Shown: positions 32,627-41,679, numbered from the stretch's first letter. The stretch: 64,000 bases of DNA from Sphingomonas lenta (GCF_002288825.1 NZ_NSLI01000007.1:1-64000); one strand, 5' to 3'. Made by a program: numbers and translations. Notes: a model not told the origin generated them from the letters alone.

Positions 32627-33330
32627 GGATCGCGTGGCTCGCGGCGGCGCTGGCGACCGCGGCGCCGGTCGCCGGCCAGGTGCCGCTCCCGCCCCCGCTC
32701 GCCGACGCTCGTGTGCGGACCGTCACCTTCTTCCCCGACCAGGTGGTCACGCTGGCCGCCGAGCCCGGGTTCGCGACCGTGGTGGAGCTGTCGCCGGACG
32801 AGCAGGTCGAGAACGTGGTCGTGGGCGACAGCGCGGGTTGGCAGGTGACCGCGAACAAGCGCGGCGACCGCCTGGTCGTCAAACCGCTCGGGCGCGCCGG
32901 GGTCACCAACATGGTCGTCGTCACCGACCAGCGCCGCTACGTGTTCCTGCTGCAAGCCGGCGGGACCGGCGAACCTGCGCCGTTCGTGGTGCGGTTCACC
33001 TACCCGCCGATCGCGCCGTCGCCGGGCGAGCAGCCGGCGGCGGCGACGGCGACGGTCGCCGCGCCCGCCGGCGAGTACCGGTTCCGGGGGACGAAGGCGC
33101 TGTTCCCGACCGCCATGCGCGACGACGGGCAGCGCACCACCATCAGCTGGGCCCGCGACGTGGCGCTGCCCGCCATCTTCGCCGTCGACGCGGGCGGGCG
33201 CGAGGGCTTGGTCAACGGGCGCATGGTGGGCGGCGACTACGTCATCGAGGGCACCGCCCGGGCGTACGTGTTCCGGTTGGGCAAGGCGCGCGCGGTGGCG
33301 ACGCGCCGGGTGCCGAGAGCGGCCCGGTGA
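32623..33330 (+). CDS. virB9: VirB9-like outer-membrane complex protein
   Basis: GTG at 32623 gives 235 residues with a signal peptide (IAWLAAALATAAPVAGQ). The VirB9 N-terminal domain shows VRTVTFFPDQVVTLAAEPGF, then ELSPDEQVENVVVGDSAGW and LVVKPLGRAGVTNMVVVTD. The C-terminal domain has EYRFRGTKALFPTAMRDDG and PAIFAVDAGG, then IEGTARAYVFRLG. VirB9 joins VirB10 and VirB7 in the core complex; no virB7 lipoprotein gene is recognised nearby. The stop overlaps the virB10 GTG. Confidence 0.9.
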   Translation: MRIAWLAAALATAAPVAGQVPLPPPLADARVRTVTFFPDQVVTLAAEPGFATVVELSPDEQVENVVVGDSAGWQVTANKRGDRLVVKPLGRAGVTNMVVVTDQRRYVFLLQAGGTGEPAPFVVRFTYPPIAPSPGEQPAAATATVAAPAGEYRFRGTKALFPTAMRDDGQRTTISWARDVALPAIFAVDAGGREGLVNGRMVGGDYVIEGTARAYVFRLGKARAVATRRVPRAAR

Positions 33331-34478
33331 GCGCCGGCGTCGCCGACCCGAACCTCACGCCGGAAGCATCGGCCGAGCGCGACCCGCGGCCCGTCGTGGC
33401 GCTGCCCCGGTCGGGGTTGCCGGGGGCCGTCATCGCCGCGGTCGCGGTGCTGCTCGCGCTAGTGCTGTTCGCAGTCCTGAACGCGCAACGGCAGCGGGCG
33501 AGCACCGCGACCGCGGCGGCCGGGCGCGCGAGCACGAACGCGTTCGTAGCCCCGCCGCCGCTCGTCGTGCCAGCCGAGCCGGCGCCGGTGCCGACCCCGC
33601 CCACGGTCACCGTGGTAACGACGCCGGCTCCGGTTGTGCCCGTGCCCCCGTCACCTTCCCCTGTCGCTCCCGCCCCGCCGCCGCCCGCTCCGGCCCCGGC
33701 GCCGGTGATCCTGCCCGTGCCCCCGCCAGCGCCGGAGGCGCCGGCGGCCCCGGCCGAGCCGCCGCCGGCGAGGCTCGGCGCGCCCGCGCTCGTGATCGAC
33801 GTGGGGCCGGGCGAGGCTGTGGCCGCCGACGGCCCCGCCACGGCCGCCGGCCGACCGCGTACGGGCGGCGCCCCGGCCTCTGCGCTCGGCGACACGGCCG
33901 CGCGCGCGAGCACGATCCGCAACCGCACCACCGTCATGCCGGTCGGCACGCTTATTCCGGCCGTGCTCGAGACGCCGATCGACACCGCGCGGCCCGGGCT
34001 GGTGCGCGCGGTCGTGTCGCAGGACGCGCGCGGGTTCGACGGGCGGCGCGTGCTCATCCCCAGGGGCTCCAGGCTCATCGGCGAGTACCAGTCGGACGTG
34101 CGCTCAGGGCAGAACCGCGTGCTGGTCACCTGGGCCAGGCTGATCCGCCCCGACGGGGTCGCGATCGCGCTCGGCTCGCCCGCGGCCGACCGGCTGGGCG
34201 GGGCGGGCGTGCCCGGGCGCGTCAACACCTTCTTCCTCCAGCGGTTCGCGGGCGCGGTGCTGCAGTCGGCGCTCACCGTCGGCGTCAACCTCGCCTCGCG
34301 TCCCGGCGACGGCTCGGTGATCGTGGGCCTGCCCACCGGCCAGATCAACAACGCGGTCGGCCAGGGGCTCATCCCCAACGACCTCCGCCCCAAGATCACG
34401 GTCCGCCAGGGTGCGGCCTTGAACGTGTTCGTGGCGCGCGACCTCGACTTCTCCGGCACGCCCGCGGTCGGGCGGTAG
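33327..34478 (+). CDS. virB10: VirB10-like core-complex protein
   Basis: GTG at 33327 gives 383 residues. A short cytosolic start leads to one membrane helix (AVIAAVAVLLALVLFAVL, about 34-52), then a long Pro/Ala/Val-rich periplasmic linker to ~185. The C-terminal VirB10 domain follows: VMPVGTLIPAVLETPIDTAR, QDARGFDGRRVLIPRGSRL, GEYQSDVRSGQNRVLVTWAR and FLQRFAGAVLQSAL. VirB10 spans both membranes and senses ATPase activity to gate the channel. The gene is followed by virB11 after 14 bp. Confidence 0.92.
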   Translation: MSAGVADPNLTPEASAERDPRPVVALPRSGLPGAVIAAVAVLLALVLFAVLNAQRQRASTATAAAGRASTNAFVAPPPLVVPAEPAPVPTPPTVTVVTTPAPVVPVPPSPSPVAPAPPPPAPAPAPVILPVPPPAPEAPAAPAEPPPARLGAPALVIDVGPGEAVAADGPATAAGRPRTGGAPASALGDTAARASTIRNRTTVMPVGTLIPAVLETPIDTARPGLVRAVVSQDARGFDGRRVLIPRGSRLIGEYQSDVRSGQNRVLVTWARLIRPDGVAIALGSPAADRLGGAGVPGRVNTFFLQRFAGAVLQSALTVGVNLASRPGDGSVIVGLPTGQINNAVGQGLIPNDLRPKITVRQGAALNVFVARDLDFSGTPAVGR

Positions 34479-34492
34479 CGGGATCCGCACAC

Positions 34493-35485
34493 ATGGCCGA
34501 CGCGCCCGCGTCCTACCTCGACATCTACTTGGGGCCGCTGCTCGCGCACATGCGGCGCCCCGACGTCACCGACCTCTACGTCAACCGCCCGGGCGAGATC
34601 TGGGTGGAGCGGCTGGGCGGCGCGATCGAGCGGCACGACGCGCCCGAGGTGACGGAGGCGCAGCTCTGGCGCTTGGCGCGCCAGGTCGCGAGCGTCACGC
34701 ACCAGGGGATCAGCCGCGAGCACCCGCTGTTGGCCGCGAGGCTGCCCGACGGCGCGCGCGTGCAGGTGGTGGCGCCGCCTGCGACCCGGGGACCCATGGC
34801 GGTCGCCATACGCCGGCACGTGTCCGCCGACATGGGGCTGTCCGACTACGAGGTGCAGGGCGCGTTCGCGGCCACCCGGGGGAACGACGCGCACGACGCG
34901 GCGGAAGCCGAGCTCGCCCGGCTCTACGAGGCGGACGCCTGGTCGGGGTTCCTGCGCACGGCGGTGCGCGCGCGCAAGACGATCATCGTCTCCGGTGGCA
35001 CGTCGACGGGCAAGACCACGTTCCTCAACGCGCTCCTCCGCGAGATCGGACCCGACGAGCGGCTGCTGCTCATCGAAGACACGCCCGAGCTCGTGCTGCG
35101 GCACGACAACGCGGTCGGGCTGGTCGCGGTCAGGGGAGCGCTCGGCGAGGCCTCGGTCACCACCGACGACCTCCTGGTGGCGTCACTCCGCATGCGGCCC
35201 GACCGGATCATCCTGGGCGAGCTGAGGGGCGGTGAGGCGTTCACGTTCCTTCGCGCCATCAACACAGGGCATCCCGGCTCGCTCACGACCATCCACGCCG
35301 ATACGCCCGCGCGCGCGGTGGAGCAGCTGGCGCTCCTGGTCCTGCAGTCGGGCTCGCGGCTTGGGCGCGAGGACGTGGTGGCCTATATCGGGCAGGTGGT
35401 CGACATTATCGTGCAGCTCGAGCGGCATGCGGGCGGGCGGCGGGTGTCGCAGGTGTCGTGGACGCGAAGGGCTGCGGTCGACTGA
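34493..35485 (+). CDS. virB11: VirB11-type secretion ATPase
   Basis: The 330-residue product has the VirB11 layout. The N-terminal domain carries VTDLYVNRPGEIWVERLGG and the arginine-rich linker RIQVV-like RVQVVAPPATRG. The RecA-like core has Walker A SGGTSTGKTTFLNALL near 168, an Asp box RLLLIEDTPEL, Walker B LRPD-like RPDRIILGELRGGE, and a His box TGHPGSLTTIHADTP. The hexameric ATPase works with VirB4 and the coupling protein in pilus assembly and DNA transfer. It is the last recognised virB gene; a 180-bp AT-richer gap follows before the RHS locus. Confidence 0.93.
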   Translation: MADAPASYLDIYLGPLLAHMRRPDVTDLYVNRPGEIWVERLGGAIERHDAPEVTEAQLWRLARQVASVTHQGISREHPLLAARLPDGARVQVVAPPATRGPMAVAIRRHVSADMGLSDYEVQGAFAATRGNDAHDAAEAELARLYEADAWSGFLRTAVRARKTIIVSGGTSTGKTTFLNALLREIGPDERLLLIEDTPELVLRHDNAVGLVAVRGALGEASVTTDDLLVASLRMRPDRIILGELRGGEAFTFLRAINTGHPGSLTTIHADTPARAVEQLALLVLQSGSRLGREDVVAYIGQVVDIIVQLERHAGGRRVSQVSWTRRAAVD

Positions 35486-35667
35486 TCTTTAGGCCTGTTG
35501 TTCCGCGTCACCGAACTGAAACGGAAAGTATTGAACGCGGAAAGTTCTCTGACCTGCATTTTGTTGGTTGCTTATTGTTTAGTTAATGCGATGCTCCACC
35601 ATCCGCAGGGGTGACGAGGTCTGGGGCATGGACCTCATCCCTGCCGGGCACAGGGGGGTTCAAGACC

Positions 35668-36453
35668 ATGCGTCGCACGCTGTCTTTGGCCGTGCTCGCG
35701 CTGTCGTGTTCGGCGGCCGCGCTCAGCGCTGAAACCATCACCTACACCTATGACGCGCTCGGACGGCTAATCGGCACTTCCGTGTCGGGCGGGCCGAGCG
35801 GCGGGGTCAGCACGACCTATACTTACGACCAGGCGGGCAATCGGACCAACTTCAAGGTCATCGGCGTGACAGCCACGCCCACGCCCACGCCCACGCCCAC
35901 GCCGTCGCCTACACCATCGCCGACGCCAACTCCGACGCCTACGCCAACTCCGACACCTACGCCCACGGCCTCGACGGGCGCGGTGGTGAACTGGTCGTTC
36001 GAGCAGCCCGCGGTCGCCGGCCTGCCCGGCGGGTTCCAATACAACCCGAGCGTCGCGGGCACGTATTTCGGCGGCAACTCGGGCGTGGCCGCGAACGGGA
36101 GCGCCTGGTTTTTCGCGACGGCGACGGACGGATCGCAGGTCGGTTTCCTGCAATCGACGACGTCGGCCAAGGCCACGATCACGCTCAACGTGAGCAACCT
36201 GACACCGGGCGCGAGATATGTGGTCAAGTTCAGGATGGCGCAGCGGCCCAACTGGAACCCCGACACGATCTTCGTGGCCGCCATCAACAACGCGCTCGGT
36301 ACTTTCACGCCGAGTTCCACCTCGTTCCAGAGCGTGACGACCGCAGCGTTCACGCCCACCACCAGCGTCGGGACCTTGTACATCGAGGGAACCGCGAGTG
36401 CGGGTGACCTCACGGTCGCGATCGACTCGATCTCTATCGTGCCCGCGCCGTAG
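35668..36453 (+). CDS. exported one-YD-repeat protein with Thr-Pro linker and jelly-roll-like domain
   Basis: ATG at 35668 opens a signal peptide (MRRTLSLAVLALSCSAAALS, cleaved at about 22). A short RHS/YD region follows: ETITYTYDALGRLIGTS and TTYTYDQAGNRTNF. Then comes a ~32-residue Thr-Pro/Ser-Pro linker (encoded by a tandem repeat), and a ~155-residue beta-rich domain starting VVNWSFEQPAVAGLPGGFQY. The latter resembles carbohydrate-binding jelly-roll domains in pattern: an N-terminal NxSFE, then ARYVVKFRMAQRP and a C-terminal AIDSISI. It precedes the large RHS gene in the same direction. The role is unknown; a wall- or sugar-binding accessory is inference. Confidence 0.65.
   Translation: MRRTLSLAVLALSCSAAALSAETITYTYDALGRLIGTSVSGGPSGGVSTTYTYDQAGNRTNFKVIGVTATPTPTPTPTPSPTPSPTPTPTPTPTPTPTPTASTGAVVNWSFEQPAVAGLPGGFQYNPSVAGTYFGGNSGVAANGSAWFFATATDGSQVGFLQSTTSAKATITLNVSNLTPGARYVVKFRMAQRPNWNPDTIFVAAINNALGTFTPSSTSFQSVTTAAFTPTTSVGTLYIEGTASAGDLTVAIDSISIVPAP
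35875..35966 (+). repeat. tandem ACGCCC-type repeat coding for the Thr-Pro linker
   Basis: About 15 six-base units (ACGCCC, ACGCCG, TCGCCT, ACTCCG and variants) encode alternating Thr/Ser-Pro. Unit length is a multiple of three, so copy-number change alters linker length without a frameshift. Confidence 0.8.
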
Positions 36454-36494
36454 CGCGGCGAACGGTTCCTCAAAACCTCAGAAGGGGATTTCGC

Positions 36495-36857
36495 ATGACC
36501 CTGCTCCTGGCATCGCTCCTCGCCGCAGCACAGGCGGCCTCGCCCGCAGCCAAGCCGGCCGACACCGCGTCGGGGCCAGCGGTCTGTTTCGTCCGAAAGT
36601 TCAAGGACGCCCGCAACAAGGACCACGACTTCTCGGTCGTGGTGCCGTCGTCGCTGTCGACCCCGCTGACGGAGAAGGGGTTCAAGAAGGCCGAGTGCGG
36701 GGAGGTGGCGACGCGCATCAAGGCGTACCGCGACGGCGTCTGCAAGATGGCGGCGTCGGGCAACGGGGCGGTGCAGGAGCGCTTCGAGGACGTGCTCGGT
36801 GCGCGTCCGGACCACCTCTGCGCGGCGGCGAAGGCGATCGAGGGCCTCACGAACTGA
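36495..36857 (+). CDS. small exported four-cysteine protein (120 aa)
   Basis: ATG at 36495 follows AGAAGGGGA. A signal peptide (LLLASLLAAAQAASPA, cleaved at about 16-20) precedes a ~100-residue mature part. Four Cys (PAVCFVRK, KAECGEV, DGVCKMA, DHLCAAA) could give two disulfides. It lies between the one-YD-repeat protein and the large RHS gene, all in one direction. Chaperone, adaptor or immunity roles are possible; no family is recognised. Confidence 0.6.
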   Translation: MTLLLASLLAAAQAASPAAKPADTASGPAVCFVRKFKDARNKDHDFSVVVPSSLSTPLTEKGFKKAECGEVATRIKAYRDGVCKMAASGNGAVQERFEDVLGARPDHLCAAAKAIEGLTN

Positions 36858-36899
36858 TCGGCGCCGAGGGCGCGACATCGACTGAACGGGGGAACGGGG

Positions 36900-39800
36900 A
36901 TGACCAAGATGGGGATGCCGGGGCGGAGGCTGCAGGCGACGGCCGTCATGCTGCTCGCGAGCTGCTCGAGCGGCGCGTTGGCGCAGACCACGTATATTCC
37001 GCTTCCCGCGCCCCGCGCATCGATCGACGCGAACGGCGTCAACCTCGCCAACGGCCGTGTCGAGCTGACCGATGTGGACCTGTCGATCGGAACGAGCGAC
37101 TCCGGCCTGGCGCATGTGCGCAGGTGGGTCGAATCGGGCTGGCGGCACGAGTTCATGGCGTCCGCGGAGGCGACCGGCGTTATCGACGGCAGCATATACA
37201 CCATCACCGTGGGCTCCAGCACGAGCACGTTCACGCGTACGAACACGTCTTCGGGTCCGGTTTTCGCTTCGCGGCAGGCCGACGGGACGAGCCTGACCGA
37301 GGCGTCCGGTTCCTACACCTACACCCTGGCGGACGGCACGGTCGTCACGTTCGACCGTTCCCTGGCCGCGAACAAGGCGAGCTACTACCGGAACAACTCG
37401 CTCATCGGCCTCGCCAGCAGGATCGTCAAACCCAGCGGCGAGATCATCACCCTATCCTACCAGTCGGACATCTACGAAAAGGAGACGTACGTAGGCACGA
37501 CGATCGCGCCCACCGTCTTCCACGTGGTCCGGCTGCGGAGCGTGCAGAGCAGCATGGGCTTCCAGCTCAAGTACGCCTACGCCTCCGACGATCCATACGA
37601 CACGAACAACTGGTACGAGATCTCGGGCGTCACCGCGATCAACAACTCCGTCGACTATTGCGATCCGGTAGCCGACGCCTGCACGGGCCTGACCCAGGCC
37701 TGGCCCACGGTCACCTACGCCAAGAGCGGCAACCAGGAGACGGTGACCGACGCCGCGGGCCGGGTCACGCGCTACACCACCGGGGAAGCCGGCCGCCTTG
37801 TCGGCATCAAGCGCCCGCGGAGCGCTTCCGCCGACACGACGACGTACAACTACGGCACGGACGGCCGCGTGCAGAGCGTGTCCAATGGGCAGAACGGATG
37901 GGGCTACGTGTGGAGCCTTTCCGGCTCGCTCATGACCACGACCATCACCGACCCGCTCAGCCACTCTCAGGTTCTGACGAGCAACGTGCTGAAGGGCGTG
38001 GTGGAGGCGCAGCGCGACGCGGTCGGGCGGCTCGAGAAGTTCGAGTACGACGACTCCGGCCGCATGAGGGCGAGCGTCTCGGCCACGGGCGTACGCACCG
38101 AGTACACGCCGGACGCGCGCGGCAACGTCGAGCGCACGCGCATCATCCCGATCGCAAAGGCGGGCCAGCCCGCGCTCGCCGAGATCAACACCTACGCCGA
38201 CTATCCCGACACTTGCGCGAACCCGAAGTCGTGCAACAAGCCGACCACGACCACCGACGCGCTCGGCAAGGTCACCAACTACCAATACCACCCTGTGCAT
38301 GGCGGCGTGACCTCGGTCATGCTGCCTGCGCCGACGGCGGGCGCGGTGCGTCCGGAAACCCGGTTCGTCTACTCGGACCTGCGGCCCTACTATAAGCAGT
38401 CGGCCACGGGCGGCGTGACCGCCGGGCCCACGACCGCGGTGCGGCTGACCTCGGTGTCGGCCTGCACGACCACGGCGTCGTGCGCGAACACCGCCGACGA
38501 GGTCCGCACCACCATGACCTATGGTCAGCCGAACATGGGCAACAACCTGTTCCTGACGTCGGAGGCGTCGGGCTCGGGCACCAGCCCGTCCATGGCGGTG
38601 ACGACCTTCGGATACGACGGGGTCGGCAACCGGAACTACGTCGACGGTCCGCTGGCGAACACCACCACGTTCAACGACATCACCCGGCTTCGCTACAACG
38701 CCGCGCGGGAGGTGGAGCAGGTGACGAGCCCCGATCCGGACGGCACGGCCAGCGGAAAGACGCTGCTGCCGCGGGCCGTTTTCTACAAGCGCAACGGCGA
38801 CGGGCAGGTGGAGGAGATGCGGGTCGGCACCGCGAACGCGGACGGGACCGGGTTCGCCGAACTTCAGCGGGTCACGACCGGATACGACGTGCTGGGCCGC
38901 AAGATCTTCGAGCGGATGTCGATGGGCGGCACCGACTCGTCGGAAGGCACGGTCTTCTCCGCGCAGCAGATGATGTACGATGCCGCGAACCGGCTCACCT
39001 GCGTCATCCAGCGCATGAACAAGACCCAACTCGTCCAGGCTGCGCCAGCGACGTGCGCTCCAGGGGCGGCGGGCACGGACGGACCCGACCGGGTGACAGA
39101 GTACAAGTACACCATCGCCGACGAGCTCGAGATCGTGCGGTCGGCCGTGGGCACTCCGCTCGTGCAGGACACGCAGACGACCGTCTACGGCGTGAACGGG
39201 CGGGCGGAGAGCGTGAAGGACGCGCGCGGCAACGTCACGCAGTTCGTCGCCGACGGCTTCGAGCGACCCTGGCAGACCACCTACCCGGATATCTCGTTCG
39301 AGCGCGTGACCTACGACGCCGAGTCTCGCGTGACGGAGATCAGGAAGCGCGACGGCAAGGTGATTGGCCTCCCGCGCGACGACTTGGGCCGCACCACGGG
39401 CAAGAACCGGCCCGGTGCGGCGACCGGCGTCGCTAACGAGACGAACGTCGCGTACAAGTACGACAATCTGGGCCGCCTCACGGAAGCGAACGACAGCCGC
39501 GGGCAGCTTCTCGGTTTCAGGTACGACGCGCTCGGACGACTCGTGGAGGAGACGAGCAACCAGGCGGCGGGTTCGCTCACCTACCAGTACGACGCGGCGG
39601 GCCGGCGCACGCGGATCGGCTGGGGGCCCAGCGCCAGCGGGTTCGGCGTCAACTACGACTGGCACGCGACCGGCGACCTGTGGCGGGTGCGCGAGAACGG
39701 GGCGACGACGGGCGTAGGCGTGCTGGCGACCTATGGATACGACAATCTGGGCAGGCGGACGTCGCTCGCGCGCGGTAACGGCGCGTCGACCACCTGGGGA

Positions 39801-41264
39801 TATGGTACGTCTGGAACGGAGCCCTGGCTCACGAGGCTCCACCACAACCTGTCGGGCACGACGTATGACTTCACGCGCACTTTCAAGCGCTCGGCCGCGG
39901 GCGAGATCCGCGAGGCGACGACCGGCACCGACGCTTACGCCTATCGCGGGCACCGGAACGTGGACCGCGCCTATCCCGCAGCCAACAAGCTGAACCAGTA
40001 CGGCGCGGCGGGCCCGGCCATGCTTGAGTATGACGTGCGCGGCAACCTGACCAAGTCGACCAACAACCAGGCGACGACGCAGGTCGTGCAGTACGGCTAC
40101 ACCGCCGACAACAAGCTCGGCACGTCGACGGGCGGCGGGTTCGTGTACGATCCTCTGGACCGGCTGTACCTGCTTGGCGCATCGTCGACGCTCCTGCGTT
40201 ACGAGGGCGACCGGCTAGTGACCGAGCAGTCGGCGAGCGATGGGGCGGTGCTCCGGCGCTTTATCCACGGCGCGAGCCCGGACGAGCCGTTGGTGTGGTA
40301 CGAGGGCGCGGACGCGAACAGCCGGCGCTGGCTCCACGCGGACGAGCGGGGCTCGGTCGTCGCGGTGTCGGACGGGTCGGCGCAGGCGCTGGCGGTGAAC
40401 CGCTACGACGAGTATGGAATGCCTGACGAGCAGGCGGCGGGCCGGCCGAACGCGGGGCATGCGGGGCGGTTCGGGTACACGGGCCAGGCGTGGCTGCCCG
40501 AGGTGGGCCTGTACCACTACAAGGCCAGGGCCTACTCGCCGCAGCTGGGCCGGTTCATGCAGGCGGACCCGATCGGCTACGCCGACGGCATGAACATCTA
40601 TGCCTATGTCGGCAACGATCCGGTGAACAAGACGGATCCAAGCGGCACCTGTGGTACGCGTATCGAGACGTTCTGCGTTGAAAAGGTCACGCAAGATGGA
40701 AGCGCAGGCACCGGGCGCGACTTCGAGGCGAGCTATCGAATGTCTATTGCTATGAGCCTAACGGATGCGCCTCGACCTGGAGCGGCGGCTAACCTGACGG
40801 CGACCCTCACGGGAGGCTACTTTGTCCCTACTGGCTCCATTCCGACGGAGACCATTGGTCAGGACGTCGTAGTCACAGCGAATTCTCGATGGGTTCCTCC
40901 CACTTTCCAAACCAGCTTTCGACTGGCTCGTCCCGTCGGTGACCGGCCGCAAAGGGCCCCACTGGACCAGTCGCAGCCGAACGGCTGCGGCCCTTCCGGG
41001 GGAATTTCAGCTCCAATCTTTAAAGCATGCGACGCACATGATATATGTTACGCTTCATCTGAAGTTAATCAACGAACCTGCGACAATCGTTTTCTTAAAA
41101 ACATGCAGGCAGAGTGTCGCGCCTCTTTCACTTGTAATCTTGTTTCATACACCTTTTACTTCCTAGTAAGAGGGTTTGGTGAAACATCATTCAACAACAA
41201 CATTCGCGAAGAACGGGACAGAAAACGGTTCGAGCGATATGTCAATTTGCTAGGAGGAAGATAG
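36900..41264 (+). CDS. RHS-repeat polymorphic toxin with phospholipase A2-like C-terminal tip
   Basis: ATG at 36900 gives 1454 residues. The N-terminus is an export signal with both a lipobox-like LASC (Cys22) and an ALA-Q site (28/29). Many YD repeats follow (YDDSGRMRASVS, YDNLGRLTEAN, YDALGRLVEE, YQYDAAGRRTRIG). The RHS core ends with GYTGQAWLPEVGLYHYKARA, then LGRFMQADPIGYADG and the DPSG motif at residue 1246. The last ~205 residues replace this with a different tip: NGCGPSGG, KACDAHDICYASSE (His1380-Asp1381), RTCDNRFLKNMQAEC. This is the PLA2 Ca-loop and CxxHDxCY active-site pattern. No PAAR domain is present. The tip DNA is about 42% GC, far below the body. Confidence 0.85.
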   Translation: MTKMGMPGRRLQATAVMLLASCSSGALAQTTYIPLPAPRASIDANGVNLANGRVELTDVDLSIGTSDSGLAHVRRWVESGWRHEFMASAEATGVIDGSIYTITVGSSTSTFTRTNTSSGPVFASRQADGTSLTEASGSYTYTLADGTVVTFDRSLAANKASYYRNNSLIGLASRIVKPSGEIITLSYQSDIYEKETYVGTTIAPTVFHVVRLRSVQSSMGFQLKYAYASDDPYDTNNWYEISGVTAINNSVDYCDPVADACTGLTQAWPTVTYAKSGNQETVTDAAGRVTRYTTGEAGRLVGIKRPRSASADTTTYNYGTDGRVQSVSNGQNGWGYVWSLSGSLMTTTITDPLSHSQVLTSNVLKGVVEAQRDAVGRLEKFEYDDSGRMRASVSATGVRTEYTPDARGNVERTRIIPIAKAGQPALAEINTYADYPDTCANPKSCNKPTTTTDALGKVTNYQYHPVHGGVTSVMLPAPTAGAVRPETRFVYSDLRPYYKQSATGGVTAGPTTAVRLTSVSACTTTASCANTADEVRTTMTYGQPNMGNNLFLTSEASGSGTSPSMAVTTFGYDGVGNRNYVDGPLANTTTFNDITRLRYNAAREVEQVTSPDPDGTASGKTLLPRAVFYKRNGDGQVEEMRVGTANADGTGFAELQRVTTGYDVLGRKIFERMSMGGTDSSEGTVFSAQQMMYDAANRLTCVIQRMNKTQLVQAAPATCAPGAAGTDGPDRVTEYKYTIADELEIVRSAVGTPLVQDTQTTVYGVNGRAESVKDARGNVTQFVADGFERPWQTTYPDISFERVTYDAESRVTEIRKRDGKVIGLPRDDLGRTTGKNRPGAATGVANETNVAYKYDNLGRLTEANDSRGQLLGFRYDALGRLVEETSNQAAGSLTYQYDAAGRRTRIGWGPSASGFGVNYDWHATGDLWRVRENGATTGVGVLATYGYDNLGRRTSLARGNGASTTWGYGTSGTEPWLTRLHHNLSGTTYDFTRTFKRSAAGEIREATTGTDAYAYRGHRNVDRAYPAANKLNQYGAAGPAMLEYDVRGNLTKSTNNQATTQVVQYGYTADNKLGTSTGGGFVYDPLDRLYLLGASSTLLRYEGDRLVTEQSASDGAVLRRFIHGASPDEPLVWYEGADANSRRWLHADERGSVVAVSDGSAQALAVNRYDEYGMPDEQAAGRPNAGHAGRFGYTGQAWLPEVGLYHYKARAYSPQLGRFMQADPIGYADGMNIYAYVGNDPVNKTDPSGTCGTRIETFCVEKVTQDGSAGTGRDFEASYRMSIAMSLTDAPRPGAAANLTATLTGGYFVPTGSIPTETIGQDVVVTANSRWVPPTFQTSFRLARPVGDRPQRAPLDQSQPNGCGPSGGISAPIFKACDAHDICYASSEVNQRTCDNRFLKNMQAECRASFTCNLVSYTFYFLVRGFGETSFNNNIREERDRKRFERYVNLLGGR

Positions 41265-41265
41265 T

Positions 41266-41469
41266 GTGACTTATCAAAAGCCGATTTTTGGGCTTCTCGT
41301 CGGCATAAGCCTATTTTACACAGCGAGCGGATATCTTCTCGCGGGGTCCTACTTCTTCCGAAAAATCTTCATGTTCGACTCACCGTTTCTATCACTTTTC
41401 TCTTTAGCAGTGATGCTTGCTCCGCTTATCTATTTGACATTGACCAATGCTGGAAGGTCCAAAACATAG
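41266..41469 (+). CDS. candidate immunity protein, small membrane protein (67 aa)
   Basis: GTG at 41266 begins one base after the RHS stop, with GGAGGA in the end of the toxin gene as ribosome site. The protein has two membrane helices (PIFGLLVGISLFYTASGYLL and FLSLFSLAVMLAPLIYLTL) and little else. Position, coupling and equal AT-richness make it the likely cognate immunity protein against the PLA2-like tip; a membrane location suits a phospholipase target. This is inference from context; no family is recognised. Confidence 0.6.
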   Translation: MTYQKPIFGLLVGISLFYTASGYLLAGSYFFRKIFMFDSPFLSLFSLAVMLAPLIYLTLTNAGRSKT

Positions 41470-41679
41470 CTGCAAGGGGTTGAGATTCAAACCCAATCAG
41501 CGGGTTGAGGCGGGCTTGGTTTTCTGATCCAGCAAAAGTTGTAACGCTGGAGGTGCTCGAGGAGGAGGCCAAGTCGGCTCAACCGGTGGCGGCGGCGGTT
41601 GGTGGCGCGACAGCTTCTCGTGCTCCTATGGATCTGTGACGTACGGCGATGTTTCATACTACGTGAGAGCACCCTCGAC

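Noticed and set aside
33242..35104. 620-codon minus frame opposite virB10-virB11
   Set aside because: It is the antisense of Pro/Ala linkers and of the VirB11 core; no domain.
36398..38395. 665-codon plus frame overlapping the RHS start
   Set aside because: The sequence is Arg/His-rich without domains; the RHS frame has signal peptide and YD repeats.
37452..39953. 833-codon minus frame opposite the RHS body
   Set aside because: Val/Arg/His-rich antisense of YD repeats, no start context and no domain.
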